DNA of 64,000 bases from Halomonas urmiana (GCF_005780185.1 NZ_VBUI01000006.1:62001-126000), one strand, 5' to 3'. Shown: positions 36,076-44,534, numbered from the stretch's first letter. Notes: a model not told the origin generated them from the letters alone. Numbers and translations: made by a program.

Positions 36076-36816
36076 TCAGGGACGCAGGTCGAGTCGTTCG
36101 AAGTGCGGGCGCAGGCGCCGGGTCAGGGCCTCGAGGGTCTCCCAGGACGGAGCGCCGACCACCGGCAGGCAGTAGTCGGGGTCGCGGCAGCGCTCCAGGC
36201 GGGCGAGCTGGATGGCGTAGCGGCGCACCCCGCAGTCGGCCAGAGTCATGGCCAGACGCTCCAGGTCCTCCAGTGTGAAGTCCCGCCAGTGCACCGTGGT
36301 GCGACACTCGAAGGGCGTTGCGCCCTCCAGCAGCAGTGAGAGGCTGCGGGCCAGCGGCTGCCAGATGCCGCGGCGCCCGCAGATTCGGTCGACGTCGCGC
36401 CCGCGGCCCTTGACGTCCAGGGCCACCCAGTCGAGCCACGGCAGCAGTTCGGCCAGGCGCTCAGGATAGGGGCCGGCGGTGTGCAGGCCCACCGCCAGGC
36501 CCAGCTCCCGCACCCGCGCGATAGCCGCGTGCAGGTCGGCGTGCAGGGTAGGCTCGCCGCCGCTGAACACCACCGCCTCCAGGGTGGCGTGGCGCGCCGA
36601 GAGATAGTCCTCGACCGCCGCCCATTCCCCCGGGGGGGCGCGCCGCGGCGCTATCATGCGGCCGTTCTCACAGTAGCCGCACTGCAGCGGGCAGCCCTGG
36701 AGGTGGATCACCGCGGCACGGCGGCCGGGAAAGGCCTCGGTGTCGAGGGTGGCCAGCTCGGCCAGCGGCAGGCGGATATCGTGTGCGCCTGATCCGTGCA
36801 GACCCGGCTCGCTCAC
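36076..36816 (-). CDS. second NrdG-type radical SAM protein, in the ubiUV transcript
   Basis: 246 aa from GTG 36816, whose GTGA overlaps the ubiV stop. The cluster motif is GCPLQCGYCENGRM, followed by FSGGEPTLH and LDVKGRGRD. It is clearly a paralogue of the NrdG at 33149 (same order of motifs, HIQLARL/ALQFARH-type endings) but has CEN in place of the usual CHN. It could be a second activase for the split NrdD, for another glycyl-radical enzyme, or have a role tied to UbiUV. Annotated by similarity as anaerobic RNR activator; partner unproven. Confidence 0.8.
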   Translation of the reverse strand: MSEPGLHGSGAHDIRLPLAELATLDTEAFPGRRAAVIHLQGCPLQCGYCENGRMIAPRRAPPGEWAAVEDYLSARHATLEAVVFSGGEPTLHADLHAAIARVRELGLAVGLHTAGPYPERLAELLPWLDWVALDVKGRGRDVDRICGRRGIWQPLARSLSLLLEGATPFECRTTVHWRDFTLEDLERLAMTLADCGVRRYAIQLARLERCRDPDYCLPVVGAPSWETLEALTRRLRPHFERLDLRP

Positions 36817-37730
36817 GGTGCGGCGACGCCGCGAGTGTTGTCCATGCCGGGGCGGCCGTACCAGTAGCCGTCGCACACCTCGGCCTCCACTAGCGCCAGC
36901 GGGTCGGGGGCGGGAAGCGCGCCGCGACGGGCCGCATCGAAGTCCACGACCACCTCGGCCATGCCCTCGGCGCGCGGACTCAGCCGCGCGCTCGCCACAC
37001 CCATCTCGGCCATGGTCGGCAGTTCGTGGCGCAGGTCCTGGCAGGCGCCGGAGAGGGTCTGGATGCCGTTCAGGGTGAACACCTCCCGCGATTCCTGGGA
37101 GCGCAGGGCGAGGCCCTCGGGATACTGCTGGCAGACGAACTGGCAGCGGTCCTTGGGCTTCTGGTGGCGCCGCGCGGTGAAGCAGCGCGACGACCAGGCC
37201 AGCGGCAGGTGACCGTAGGCGAAGACCTCACAGGGCTGCTCGAGTCCCTGCTCGCGGGAGTCGGTCAGCAGCCGGGTGAGATCGTCCCGGGACATCTCCA
37301 CCGGCGCCTGCCAGCCTTGCATGCCGGCCCGCGCCAGCACGGCGAGCGAGGCCGGGTTATAGAGGTTGAGCGCGGCCCCGGCGACGAAGGGCAGCCCGGC
37401 GGCGGCGAGGCGCTGCACCGCGCTCTGGTCGTTGGCCTCGACAGTGAACTCGCCGTTGTCGCAGAGCTTTCGCAGGTCGCGCAGGTCGGCCTCGGACTCG
37501 ATCAGGGTCTGGCTCGCCAGCACCACCCGCTTGCCGCTCTGGGCGAGCTCGCGGCCGATCCCCAGCCAGTCATCGAGCTTCATGTCGCGGCGCCGCGAGC
37601 AGACCGACTCGCCCAGGGTGACGGTCTCGACGGGCCAGTCGGCGGCCGCGCGGTAGAAGTCGGCGTAGTCCTCGCGGGTCCAGTAGAAGAGCACCGGGCC
37701 CAGGCTCAGTTCCAGGGTCGTGGCGGTCAT
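36813..37730 (-). CDS. ubiV: UbiV, O2-independent ubiquinone hydroxylation protein (U32 peptidase-like)
   Basis: 305 aa, U32-family barrel. The start at 37730 has taggagg 6 nt upstream. Motifs include LGESVCSRRRDMKLDDW and the cysteines of SRCFTARRHQKPKDRCQFVC that supply a [4Fe-4S] cluster. With UbiU and UbiT it hydroxylates ubiquinone precursors without oxygen, using prephenate as hydroxyl donor in studied bacteria. It lies 8 nt after ubiU and overlaps the next gene by GTGA. Confidence 0.9.
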   Translation of the reverse strand: MTATTLELSLGPVLFYWTREDYADFYRAAADWPVETVTLGESVCSRRRDMKLDDWLGIGRELAQSGKRVVLASQTLIESEADLRDLRKLCDNGEFTVEANDQSAVQRLAAAGLPFVAGAALNLYNPASLAVLARAGMQGWQAPVEMSRDDLTRLLTDSREQGLEQPCEVFAYGHLPLAWSSRCFTARRHQKPKDRCQFVCQQYPEGLALRSQESREVFTLNGIQTLSGACQDLRHELPTMAEMGVASARLSPRAEGMAEVVVDFDAARRGALPAPDPLALVEAEVCDGYWYGRPGMDNTRGVAAP

Positions 37731-37738
37731 GAAGCCTC

Positions 37739-38734
37739 CTATTTCCAGCGCCGCTCGTAGGCGCCCAGGGTAGTGGTGGCGCCCTCGGAGAGCTCGCCGA
37801 GGCCGGCCATCCAGGCGGGATCCGCGCGGAAGTGGCCGGGGGCGCGCGCGACGCGGTCCAGGGCCTGGCGCCAGATGCCGGCCACCTTCGAGACGTAGGC
37901 GGGGCTGCGCTGGCGACCCTCGATCTTCACTGCGCTGATGCCGAGCTCGGCAAGCTCCGGGAGCAGCTCCAGGGTGTTGAGGCTGGTGGGCTCCTCGATG
38001 GCGTGGTAGGTCTCGCCGTCGACCGCGAAGCGCCCCTTGCACAGGGTCGGGTAGCCGGCCCGCTCGCCTTCGGCGTAGCGGTCGATCAGCACGCCGTTCA
38101 GGCGCGATTCCAGGCCCCGGGGCGTCTCCTCCCAGCGCACGTGGGCCGCCGGTGAGCAGACGCCGCGGGTGTTGGGCGACTCGCCGGTGAGATACGACGA
38201 CAGGTAGCAGCGCCCCTCGGCCATGATGCACAGGCTGCCGAAGGCGAACACCTCGAGCTCCACCGGGCTCTGCTTCGCCAGGTCGCGGACCTGGGTGATG
38301 GAGAGCACCCGGGGTAGCACCGCGCGCCTGATGCCGAACTGCTCGTGATAGAAGCGCAGCGCCTCGTGGCTGGTCGCCGAGCCCTGCACCGAGAGGTGGC
38401 GGTCGAGGCCCGGATGGCGCCGGGCGGCGTAGTCGAGCAGCCCCATGTCGGCCATGATCAGGGCGTCGACACCGAGCTCGGCGGCCTGGTCCACGGCGCG
38501 GGTCCACATCGCCCAGCCGTCCGGCTGTGGATAGGTGTTGATGGCGCAGAACACCCGTTTGCCGCGGGCGTGGGCGTAGTCGATGCCCTCCCCGGCGCGC
38601 TTGTCGGTGAAGTTGAGCCCGGCGAACTGACGCGCGTTGGTGGTGTTCTGGAAGCCGAAGTAGACGGCATCGGCGCCCTCGTTCACGGCGCGCTTCAGGG
38701 CGGGCAGGTTGCCGGCGGGGCAGACGAGCTCCAT
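37739..38734 (-). CDS. ubiU: UbiU, O2-independent ubiquinone hydroxylation protein (U32 peptidase-like)
   Basis: 331 aa. It starts MELVCPAGNLPALKRAVNEG, the standard UbiU/YhbU opening, with GADAVYFGFQ and VQGSATSHEAL. Four cluster cysteines are visible in SLCIMAEGRCYLSSY, NTRGVCSPA and PTLCKGRF. UbiU forms a heterodimer with UbiV. An FNR-type promoter with ideal spacing lies upstream, consistent with anaerobic expression. All three ubiTUV genes occur in this window, but ubiT is 9.3 kb away with class II RNR. Confidence 0.92.
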   Translation of the reverse strand: MELVCPAGNLPALKRAVNEGADAVYFGFQNTTNARQFAGLNFTDKRAGEGIDYAHARGKRVFCAINTYPQPDGWAMWTRAVDQAAELGVDALIMADMGLLDYAARRHPGLDRHLSVQGSATSHEALRFYHEQFGIRRAVLPRVLSITQVRDLAKQSPVELEVFAFGSLCIMAEGRCYLSSYLTGESPNTRGVCSPAAHVRWEETPRGLESRLNGVLIDRYAEGERAGYPTLCKGRFAVDGETYHAIEEPTSLNTLELLPELAELGISAVKIEGRQRSPAYVSKVAGIWRQALDRVARAPGHFRADPAWMAGLGELSEGATTTLGAYERRWK

Positions 38735-38764
38735 GGCGCGACTCCTCTCGATGAAAACTCGACC

Positions 38765-38806
38765 ATGCTAGTCGACCCTCCCGGTCCCGCCCTTGACGGG
38801 CGTCAT
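38765..38806 (-). promoter_or_regulatory. FNR/ANR-type promoter of ubiUV
   Basis: TTGACGGGCGTCAT (38793-38806) matches 8 of 10 defined box positions. On the minus strand TAGCAT (38770-38765) is centred 32 bp away. Predicted start near 38758. Confidence 0.6.
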
Positions 38807-38830
38807 GCCGGGCCGGCATTCGTCACCGGC

Positions 38831-38844
38831 ATGATCCAGATCAT
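38831..38844 (+). promoter_or_regulatory. second FNR-like palindrome, globin side
   Basis: ATGATCCAGATCAT is a perfect palindrome with the TGAT-N4-ATCA core of an FNR box but A/T at the outer positions. It lies 89 nt before the globin start and could serve that gene. No -10 stands at the ideal distance. Confidence 0.4.
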
Positions 38845-38932
38845 GTCCTGCCCACCGTTCGGCCCCCGGCCGTGGCGTGTGCGCGCGCCTGACCTAGGCT
38901 GTGATCAGGCCTGTTCACCATGCGGGGTGGCC

Positions 38933-39361
38933 ATGGACATCGAACGCCTCTTCGACGAGAGCTACGTGCGGGTGCTGAGCCGCGAGGTCGAGGGGCGGGG
39001 GTTCTTCGCGGCCTTCTACGAGCGCTTTATTGCGTCCTCGCCAGCCGTCGCCGCGAAGTTCCTCCATACCGACATGGCGCGCCAGCGGGCCATGCTGAAA
39101 AAGTCGTTCTATCACCTGCTGACGTTCTACGTGTCAAGCCATGCCGACTACTACCTGCAGCAGGTGGCGATCAGCCACGATCGCGCCCACCTCGATATCT
39201 CCCCGGCGCTCTATGACCTCTGGCTCGAAACCCTGATCGACACGGTTCGCACCTTCGACGAGCAGTTCGATGACGACGTCGAGCTGGCCTGGCGGCTGGT
39301 GATGACGCCGGGCATCGTCTTCATGACCTTCCATTACGACCGCGGCACCCGTTGCGACTAG
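38933..39361 (+). CDS. single-domain globin
   Basis: 142 aa globin-fold protein without a reductase domain. Visible features are GFFAAFYERFIASSPAVAAKF near helices A-C, then KKSFYHLLTFYV and YYLQQVAISHDRAHLDISPALYDLWLETLI in outline, where a histidine of the SHDRAH segment is the likely proximal ligand, and the C-terminal WRLVMTPGIVFM. It is divergent from ubiU and convergent with the hemerythrin gene. A role in NO or oxygen binding is likely from context but not shown. The start at 38933 follows ggggtgg. Confidence 0.78.
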   Translation: MDIERLFDESYVRVLSREVEGRGFFAAFYERFIASSPAVAAKFLHTDMARQRAMLKKSFYHLLTFYVSSHADYYLQQVAISHDRAHLDISPALYDLWLETLIDTVRTFDEQFDDDVELAWRLVMTPGIVFMTFHYDRGTRCD

Positions 39362-39377
39362 GCGAATGCAGGAAGCC

Positions 39378-39399
39378 CCCAGGGGCAGATGTCCCTGGG
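39378..39399. terminator. hairpin between globin and hemerythrin genes
   Basis: cccaggg (39378-39384) pairs with ccctggg (39393-39399) around an 8-nt loop, between two convergent genes. Confidence 0.5.
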
Positions 39400-39415
39400 A
39401 GCCGATACCGTGGAG

Positions 39416-40048
39416 TCAGCAGATTGTCGGGTCAGGAAGCGGCCCCGGCCTGGCGTCGCAGAGCGGGCAGAAGTCGGCCTGCTCGCCGTGGCCGAGACGC
39501 AGCCCGGTGTGGTTATCGGCGATCTGCCGGTAGAGCCCCTGGAAGCCGGGGCTGCCTTCGGCGGGGATCAAAAGCGGGATGCGGGGCGACATCTCATCCA
39601 GCTCGGCGGCGGGGATACAGCGCTCGATGAGCGGATAGACGTGGCGGCTCTCGCTGTACAGGTGATGGTGATAGAGCTCGCTGAAGGCGCGGGCCAGGTT
39701 GAGCCGGTTGTCGTCGAGCTCCTCCTCCGGCATGTCATCCGCCTGGCGGCGGAAGGTCGCCTCGAGCTCGTTTCCATCGCGGGTGATCCGCCGGTGCTCC
39801 TCGGAGAGCACCACCAGCAGCTCGGCGCTCTGGGCATGGCAGCCGGCCAGGCGGGCGAAGAGGGCGTCCTCCACCGGGTGGTGCCACTCTTCGGGCTGGT
39901 GGGTCAGGTAGTGGCAGAGCCTGGCCAGCAGCCGGTAGTCGGGGAGTTCGTCGCAGGCCGCGATATGCAGCTGGCGGTCGAGGATGCAGAGCAGCGCCGC
40001 ATAGCGATGGTGGTCGGCGTGCAGGCGTTCGAGAACGATGGCTTTCAT
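39416..40048 (-). CDS. hemerythrin-domain protein
   Basis: 210 aa, four-helix hemerythrin/HHE cation-binding fold. Likely di-iron ligands lie in LHADHHRYAALL, HPVEDALFARL, LSEEHRRI and ELYHHHLYSESRHVYPLIE. The C-terminus has a CPLC motif and a terminal cysteine. It is 59 nt downstream of ytfE on the same strand, so it should be induced with it by NO through NorR and sigma-54. Function is probably NO or oxygen binding or iron-centre repair. Confidence 0.85.
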   Translation of the reverse strand: MKAIVLERLHADHHRYAALLCILDRQLHIAACDELPDYRLLARLCHYLTHQPEEWHHPVEDALFARLAGCHAQSAELLVVLSEEHRRITRDGNELEATFRRQADDMPEEELDDNRLNLARAFSELYHHHLYSESRHVYPLIERCIPAAELDEMSPRIPLLIPAEGSPGFQGLYRQIADNHTGLRLGHGEQADFCPLCDARPGPLPDPTIC

Positions 40049-40107
40049 GGTGGCCTCCTTGACGCACCGCCGGGTGGCGGTGCGTCGCGGCTGGGCGCCG
40101 GCCGGGG

Positions 40108-40764
40108 TCAGCCGGCGCGTTCGAAGAGCAGGTTGTTCTCCAGGTGGATGTGCTGCATCAGGTCGTCACGGAACTCACGCAACCCGGTATAGAGGGCGCG
40201 CCAGGTGGTGCAGGCGCCCTTGGGCGGGGTGATGTCGTCGGTCAGCGCCGCCAGCTGCTCGAGGTGTTCACCGTGGTCGTCGTGCTCGTGGCGCATCACC
40301 GCGATGGGCCCCTGGGCCTGGGCGCCCATGCCCCGGCGAAGCATCGGGAAGAGGATCTGCTCTTCCTTCTGCATGTGGCTCTCCATCTCCTGATGGATCG
40401 TGGTGAGCAGGTCGGCCAAACCGTTGGGGCAGGTGTCGCGCTCGCCGTGGACCTGCTCGACGCGACGGGCCATGCGCACCAGTTCGGGCAGCTGCTGGCG
40501 ATGGACGTCGTGGTAGCGGGTCAGGATATGCTCGATCAGTTCGTCGTTGCTGGCCGACTGCCAGTCGCGCTCGTCGCTGGTCCCGGCCGGCAACGCCTCG
40601 AGCGCGTTCACCAGCGCCTGGGCTGACAGGCCGATGCGCTCGGCGGCCTCGCGCAGGCTGATGCGGCCGCCGCAGCAGAAGTCGATGTTGTGGTCGCGGA
40701 ACACCCGGGTGGCGCCGGGCAGGGTCAGGGCGGTGCGGCCGACGGTCTGTTCGATCAGGCTCAT
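40108..40764 (-). CDS. ytfE: di-iron iron-sulphur-cluster repair protein (YtfE/NorA/DnrN/ScdA family)
   Basis: 218 aa. The N-terminal ScdA-type domain has the conserved FCCGG (HNIDFCCGGRISL). The hemerythrin-like domain carries the iron ligands RYHDVHR, HMQKEEQILFP, MRHEHDDHGEHL and HIHLENNLLFE. These proteins repair NO-damaged iron-sulphur clusters or buffer NO. It is transcribed divergently from norR behind a consensus sigma-54 promoter, the arrangement known for norA of Ralstonia. All ligands appear present. Confidence 0.93.
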   Translation of the reverse strand: MSLIEQTVGRTALTLPGATRVFRDHNIDFCCGGRISLREAAERIGLSAQALVNALEALPAGTSDERDWQSASNDELIEHILTRYHDVHRQQLPELVRMARRVEQVHGERDTCPNGLADLLTTIHQEMESHMQKEEQILFPMLRRGMGAQAQGPIAVMRHEHDDHGEHLEQLAALTDDITPPKGACTTWRALYTGLREFRDDLMQHIHLENNLLFERAG

Positions 40765-40805
40765 GGCAGGAGCTCCTTGGTCAGATAGGTGACGGCCTAC
40801 CTAAA

Positions 40806-40820
40806 GCAAGCGGCGTGCCA
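40806..40820 (-). promoter_or_regulatory. sigma-54 (-24/-12) promoter of ytfE
   Basis: On the minus strand TGGCAC (40820-40815), five bases, then TTGC (40809-40806) match the TGGCAC-N5-TTGC consensus exactly. It lies 42-56 nt before the ytfE start and 41-111 nt downstream of the three NorR sites. Confidence 0.88.
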
Positions 40821-40860
40821 GTTTCCAACGGCCTGTTTTATAGGGCATTGATGCCAGGAT

Positions 40861-40917
40861 GGTGAAAAGTACCCGACTCGATTAGGGTAGATAAAACCCT
40901 TCAAGGTGAATATCACC
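40861..40917. promoter_or_regulatory. three NorR enhancer sites (GGT-N7-ACC)
   Basis: GGTGAAAAGTACC (40861-40873), GGTAGATAAAACC (40886-40898) and GGTGAATATCACC (40905-40917) all fit GGT-N7-ACC, the NorR site. The third is a perfect palindrome abutting the norR start codon, so NorR may also limit its own expression. Confidence 0.88.
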
Positions 40918-42453
40918 ATGCTCGACGAGACCCTGCTGGCGGACCTGGTCGCCGACCTTCCCAGTGCGGTACGCCTGCAGCGCCTGGTGCGGACCCTGCG
41001 CGAGGGCTTTCGCTGCGGCGCCGTCTGCCTGCTGCGCCTGGAGGAGGGCAGCCTGGTGCCGCTGGCCGTGGACGGCCTGGTGCGCGAGGCGCTGGGACGG
41101 CGCTTCGAGGTGGCCCAGCACCCGCGCCTCGCCATCATCCTCACCAGTCGGCGCACCACCCTCTTTCCGCCGGATGCCAGCCTGCCCGACCCCTACGATG
41201 GCCTGGTGGAGCAGCAGCCCGGCCAGCCGCTGCACGTCCACGACTGCATGGGCATCAGCCTGCACGTGGAGGGGGAACCCTGGGGGGCACTGACCCTGGA
41301 TGCGCTGGAGGCCGGGACCTTCGATGCCGCCGACCGGGCGGCCCTGGAACGCTATGCGCTGCTGGTCGAGGCGGCGGTGCGGGTCAGCCGCCTGGAGCGT
41401 GACCTGCGCGCCCTGCGCATGGCCCAGCAGGAGAGCGGCCTGCCGCTGGCGGCGCCCGAGGCGCGCGATATCCTCGGCCACAGCGCGGAACTGCAACGGC
41501 TGCTGCGTGAACTCGATGTGGTGGCGGGAGTGGACCTGCCGGTGCTGCTCAGCGGCGAGACCGGGGTGGGCAAGGAGCTCTTCGCCCGTCGCCTTCACCG
41601 TCGCTCCGCTCGCCACGCCGCGCCGCTGGTGCAGGTCAACTGCGCCGCCCTGCCCGAGTCGCTGGCCGAGAGCGAGCTGTTCGGCCATGTGAAGGGGGCC
41701 TTCTCCGGCGCCACCGCCGAGCGCGCCGGGCGCTTCGAGGCAGCCGACGGCGGTACCCTGCTGCTCGACGAGGTGGGCGAGCTGTCGCTGCCGGTCCAGG
41801 CCAAGCTGCTGCGCGCCCTGCAGGAGGGCGAGGTACAGCGCCTGGGCGAGGATGTCCCGCGGCGCGTCGACGTGCGCATCATCGCGGCCACCAACCGGCA
41901 GCTGGCCGAGGCGGTACGCGAGGGCGGCTTCCGCGCCGACCTCTACCACCGCCTGTCGGTCTATCCGGTGGCGATACCGCCGCTGCGCGAGCGGGGCAGC
42001 GACGTGCTGGTGCTGGCCGGCCACTTCCTGGAGATCAACCGCACCCGGCTGGGGGTGCGCAGCCTACGCCTCTCGCCGGATGCCGAGGAGATGCTGCTGG
42101 CCTATGCCTGGCCGGGCAACGTGCGTGAACTGGAGCACGTGATCAGCCGCGCGGCGATCAAGGCCCTGAGCCACGGCGCGCGGCGTGACGAGATCATCAC
42201 CCTGGTGCCCGAGTGGCTTGACCTGCCCGTCCCCGAGGGAAGCGGGAGCCGCGCACCGGAAGCGTCGGAGCACGCCGGTCAGCTCGGCGCATCGAGCCTG
42301 CGCGCAAGGGTGGAGCAGGCCCAGCGCCGGGCGATCCGCGAGGCCCTGGAGGCCTGTGACGGCCGCTGGGCGGCGGCCGCGCGGCGCCTGGAGCTGGACC
42401 CCTCCAACCTGCACAAGCTGGCCCGGCGGCTGGGGCTGAAGCCCGGTCGCTGA
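40918..42453 (+). CDS. norR: NO-responsive sigma-54 activator NorR
   Basis: 511 aa. An N-terminal GAF domain senses NO through a mononuclear iron. The AAA+ domain shows Walker A GETGVGKELF, the sigma-54 contact loop GAFSGA, Walker B GGTLLLDEVGEL and the arginine region FRADLYHRL. A C-terminal helix-turn-helix follows (DGRWAAAARRLELDPSNLHKLARRLGL in outline). ATG 40918 is preferred (aaggtg 9 nt upstream, itself part of a NorR site) over GTG 40906. No norVW or norB lies here; ytfE and the hemerythrin gene are the visible targets. Confidence 0.93.
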   Translation: MLDETLLADLVADLPSAVRLQRLVRTLREGFRCGAVCLLRLEEGSLVPLAVDGLVREALGRRFEVAQHPRLAIILTSRRTTLFPPDASLPDPYDGLVEQQPGQPLHVHDCMGISLHVEGEPWGALTLDALEAGTFDAADRAALERYALLVEAAVRVSRLERDLRALRMAQQESGLPLAAPEARDILGHSAELQRLLRELDVVAGVDLPVLLSGETGVGKELFARRLHRRSARHAAPLVQVNCAALPESLAESELFGHVKGAFSGATAERAGRFEAADGGTLLLDEVGELSLPVQAKLLRALQEGEVQRLGEDVPRRVDVRIIAATNRQLAEAVREGGFRADLYHRLSVYPVAIPPLRERGSDVLVLAGHFLEINRTRLGVRSLRLSPDAEEMLLAYAWPGNVRELEHVISRAAIKALSHGARRDEIITLVPEWLDLPVPEGSGSRAPEASEHAGQLGASSLRARVEQAQRRAIREALEACDGRWAAAARRLELDPSNLHKLARRLGLKPGR

Positions 42454-42525
42454 GCCTTTCCATTGCCCCTTGATCGAGGTCATCCTGCGACAGCTTTCCG
42501 CTGGCGGAGGCATCATCCCCGTGCT

Positions 42526-42547
42526 AGATAGTGACTGATTACTATCT
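42526..42547. promoter_or_regulatory. TetR-type operator
   Basis: AGATAGT (42526-42532), 8 bp, then ACTATCT (42541-42547): a perfect 7-bp inverted repeat 14 nt before the tetR start. It is the probable binding site of that repressor, controlling the tetR-efflux transcript. Confidence 0.7.
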
Positions 42548-42561
42548 TCTGAGGCTCGATC

Positions 42562-43179
42562 ATGTCGCAGCGCCAGCATCTCCCCGCCGACGAGCGTCGG
42601 GAGCGCACCGTGGAGGCCGTTATCGAGCTTTGCGGCCGTGAGGAGCCTGCCACCTTGACCACCGGGCGCATCGCCCGCCGCATGGGTGTCACCCAAGGGG
42701 CGCTGTTTCGCCACTTCGCCAGCAAGGAGGCCATCTGGGAGGCGGCGGTGGCCTGGGTCGCCGAGCGGGTAATGGCGAGGGTGGCCGCCGCCGCCGAGGG
42801 CAGCGAGGCCCCCCTGGAAGCGCTTGAGGCGATGTTCCTGGCCCACGTGGCCTTCATCGCCGAGCATCCGGGGGTGCCGCGGCTGCTGATGGGCCAGCTG
42901 CAGCACCCGCGGCCCACCGCCGCCAGCCGCCTGGTGCGCGAGCTGCTGGAGCGCTATCGGCGTCGCCTGCTTGGCCTGCTCGAGGAGGCCGGGCGTCGGG
43001 GGCAGCTGCGAGCCGGGCTCGATCTGGACGCGGCGGCGACCCAATTCATCGGCTGCGTCCAGGGGCTGGTGCTGCAGTCGCTGATCGCCGACGACGTGGC
43101 GGGCATCGTCGACCGGGCGCCGGCGGCCTTCGAGCTCTACCGACACGGCATTTGCGCGGATGCGGGAGGTGACGCATGA
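42562..43179 (+). CDS. TetR-family transcriptional regulator
   Basis: 205 aa. The N-terminal helix-turn-helix reads TTGRIARRMGVTQGALFRHFASKEAIWEA in outline. The C-terminal ligand domain is all-helical with no recognised signature. Its stop overlaps the start of the periplasmic adaptor gene by ATGA, so it forms an operon with the efflux genes and probably represses them. A palindrome 14-35 nt upstream is its likely operator. Ligand unknown. Confidence 0.92.
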   Translation: MSQRQHLPADERRERTVEAVIELCGREEPATLTTGRIARRMGVTQGALFRHFASKEAIWEAAVAWVAERVMARVAAAAEGSEAPLEALEAMFLAHVAFIAEHPGVPRLLMGQLQHPRPTAASRLVRELLERYRRRLLGLLEEAGRRGQLRAGLDLDAAATQFIGCVQGLVLQSLIADDVAGIVDRAPAAFELYRHGICADAGGDA

Positions 43180-44534
43180 GGCCCGCGATACGCCGGCTGG
43201 GGCGGGGACTGGCGGTGCTGATCGGCGTCGTCGTGGGCGTGGCGCTGCTGGTGGTCTTCGTGGCCAACCGGCAGACTCCCGAGCGCCAGGAGGCGGCGGC
43301 CGCCGTTACCCCGGTCAGGTTCGTCGAGGTCCGCCCCCTGGCGCTGCGCCTGGAGGCGCGCGGCCACGGCGTGGCGCGCCCCGCCGAGACCTGGCAGGCG
43401 ACGGCCAGCGTGGCGGGGCGGGTAGTGAAGCGCCACCCGGAACTGGAGAGCGGTACACTGCTGCCCGAGGGCACCCTGCTGGTGGCCCTGGATCCCAGCC
43501 GCTATGAGCTGGCCATCGCCGAGGCCGAAGCGGAGCTGGCGAGCCTGGCCGGCGAGCTGACCCAGCTCGAGGCCGAGGAGGCGAACACCCGCCGCCTGCT
43601 GGCGCTTGAGCAGCAGGCGCTCGCCCTGGCCGAGCAGGAGCTGGCGCGCATCGAGCGCCTGGCGGCCAGCGGCTCGGTCTCCAGCTCCCGGCGTGACGAG
43701 CAGCGCCGCAGCACCCTGGGCCAGCGCCAGGCGGTCGCCTCGCTGGAGGACGGCTTGGCGCTGATGCCGGCGCGGCGCGAGGTGCTCGAGGCGCAGCGCG
43801 AGCAGGCCAGCGTGCGCCTGGCCCAGGCCCGCAAGGACCTGGCTGACACCCGCTTCGAAGCGCCCTACGACCTGCGCCTGGCCGCGGTGGAAGTGGAGCT
43901 GCATCAGTTCGTCGGCACCGGACAGCGGCTGTTCCAGGCCGAGAGCCTGGCGGCCGCCGAGGTGGAGGCGCACATTCCCATCGCCATGATGCGCCGCCTG
44001 CTGGGCGCGGTCATGCCGGAGGCGCCCACCGGCGAGGGGCTGGATCTCTCGGAGCGGCTGGACTTCTCGGCGGTGCAGGCCGAGCTCTTCCTGGCCGGCG
44101 CCGAGGGCGTGGGCTGGTCGGGGGAGCTGGTGCGCGTGGCCAGCGGCCTGGACCCGACCACCCGCACGGTACGTGCCGTGGTGCGGGTCGAGCATCCCTA
44201 TCGCGATGCCCGGCCGCCGGACCGTCCGCCACTGCAGCGCGACATGTATGTGCGTACGCGGCTCAGCGCGCCCAGTCCCGAGCCTCGCCTGGTGATACCG
44301 GCCAGTGCGGTGCACCAGGGTGAGGTGTGGCTGGTGGATGCCGAGGATCGCCTCGAACGGCGCGCGGTGAGCGTGGCCTTCGAGCAGGGCAACCTGGCGG
44401 TGATCGCGTCCGGTCTGGCGCCGGGCGATAGGGTGGTGGTCGATGACCTGCCCGCGGCGATCGCCGGGATGGCGCTTGAGCCACGTCGTGACGAGGCCCT
44501 GGAGGCGAGCGTCGCCGAGCAGGCCCAGCCATGA
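43176..44534 (+). CDS. RND efflux periplasmic adaptor (HlyD/MFP family)
   Basis: 452 aa. One N-terminal membrane anchor (LAVLIGVVVGVALLVVFVAN) precedes a lipoyl/coiled-coil hairpin rich in Glu, Leu and Arg (LAEQELARIERLAASGSVSS) and beta-barrel segments (VSVAFEQGNLAVIASGL, PGDRVVVDDLP). It bridges the inner-membrane pump encoded next to an outer-membrane channel that is not encoded nearby. Coupled by ATGA overlaps on both sides. Confidence 0.9.
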   Translation: MRPAIRRLGRGLAVLIGVVVGVALLVVFVANRQTPERQEAAAAVTPVRFVEVRPLALRLEARGHGVARPAETWQATASVAGRVVKRHPELESGTLLPEGTLLVALDPSRYELAIAEAEAELASLAGELTQLEAEEANTRRLLALEQQALALAEQELARIERLAASGSVSSSRRDEQRRSTLGQRQAVASLEDGLALMPARREVLEAQREQASVRLAQARKDLADTRFEAPYDLRLAAVEVELHQFVGTGQRLFQAESLAAAEVEAHIPIAMMRRLLGAVMPEAPTGEGLDLSERLDFSAVQAELFLAGAEGVGWSGELVRVASGLDPTTRTVRAVVRVEHPYRDARPPDRPPLQRDMYVRTRLSAPSPEPRLVIPASAVHQGEVWLVDAEDRLERRAVSVAFEQGNLAVIASGLAPGDRVVVDDLPAAIAGMALEPRRDEALEASVAEQAQP

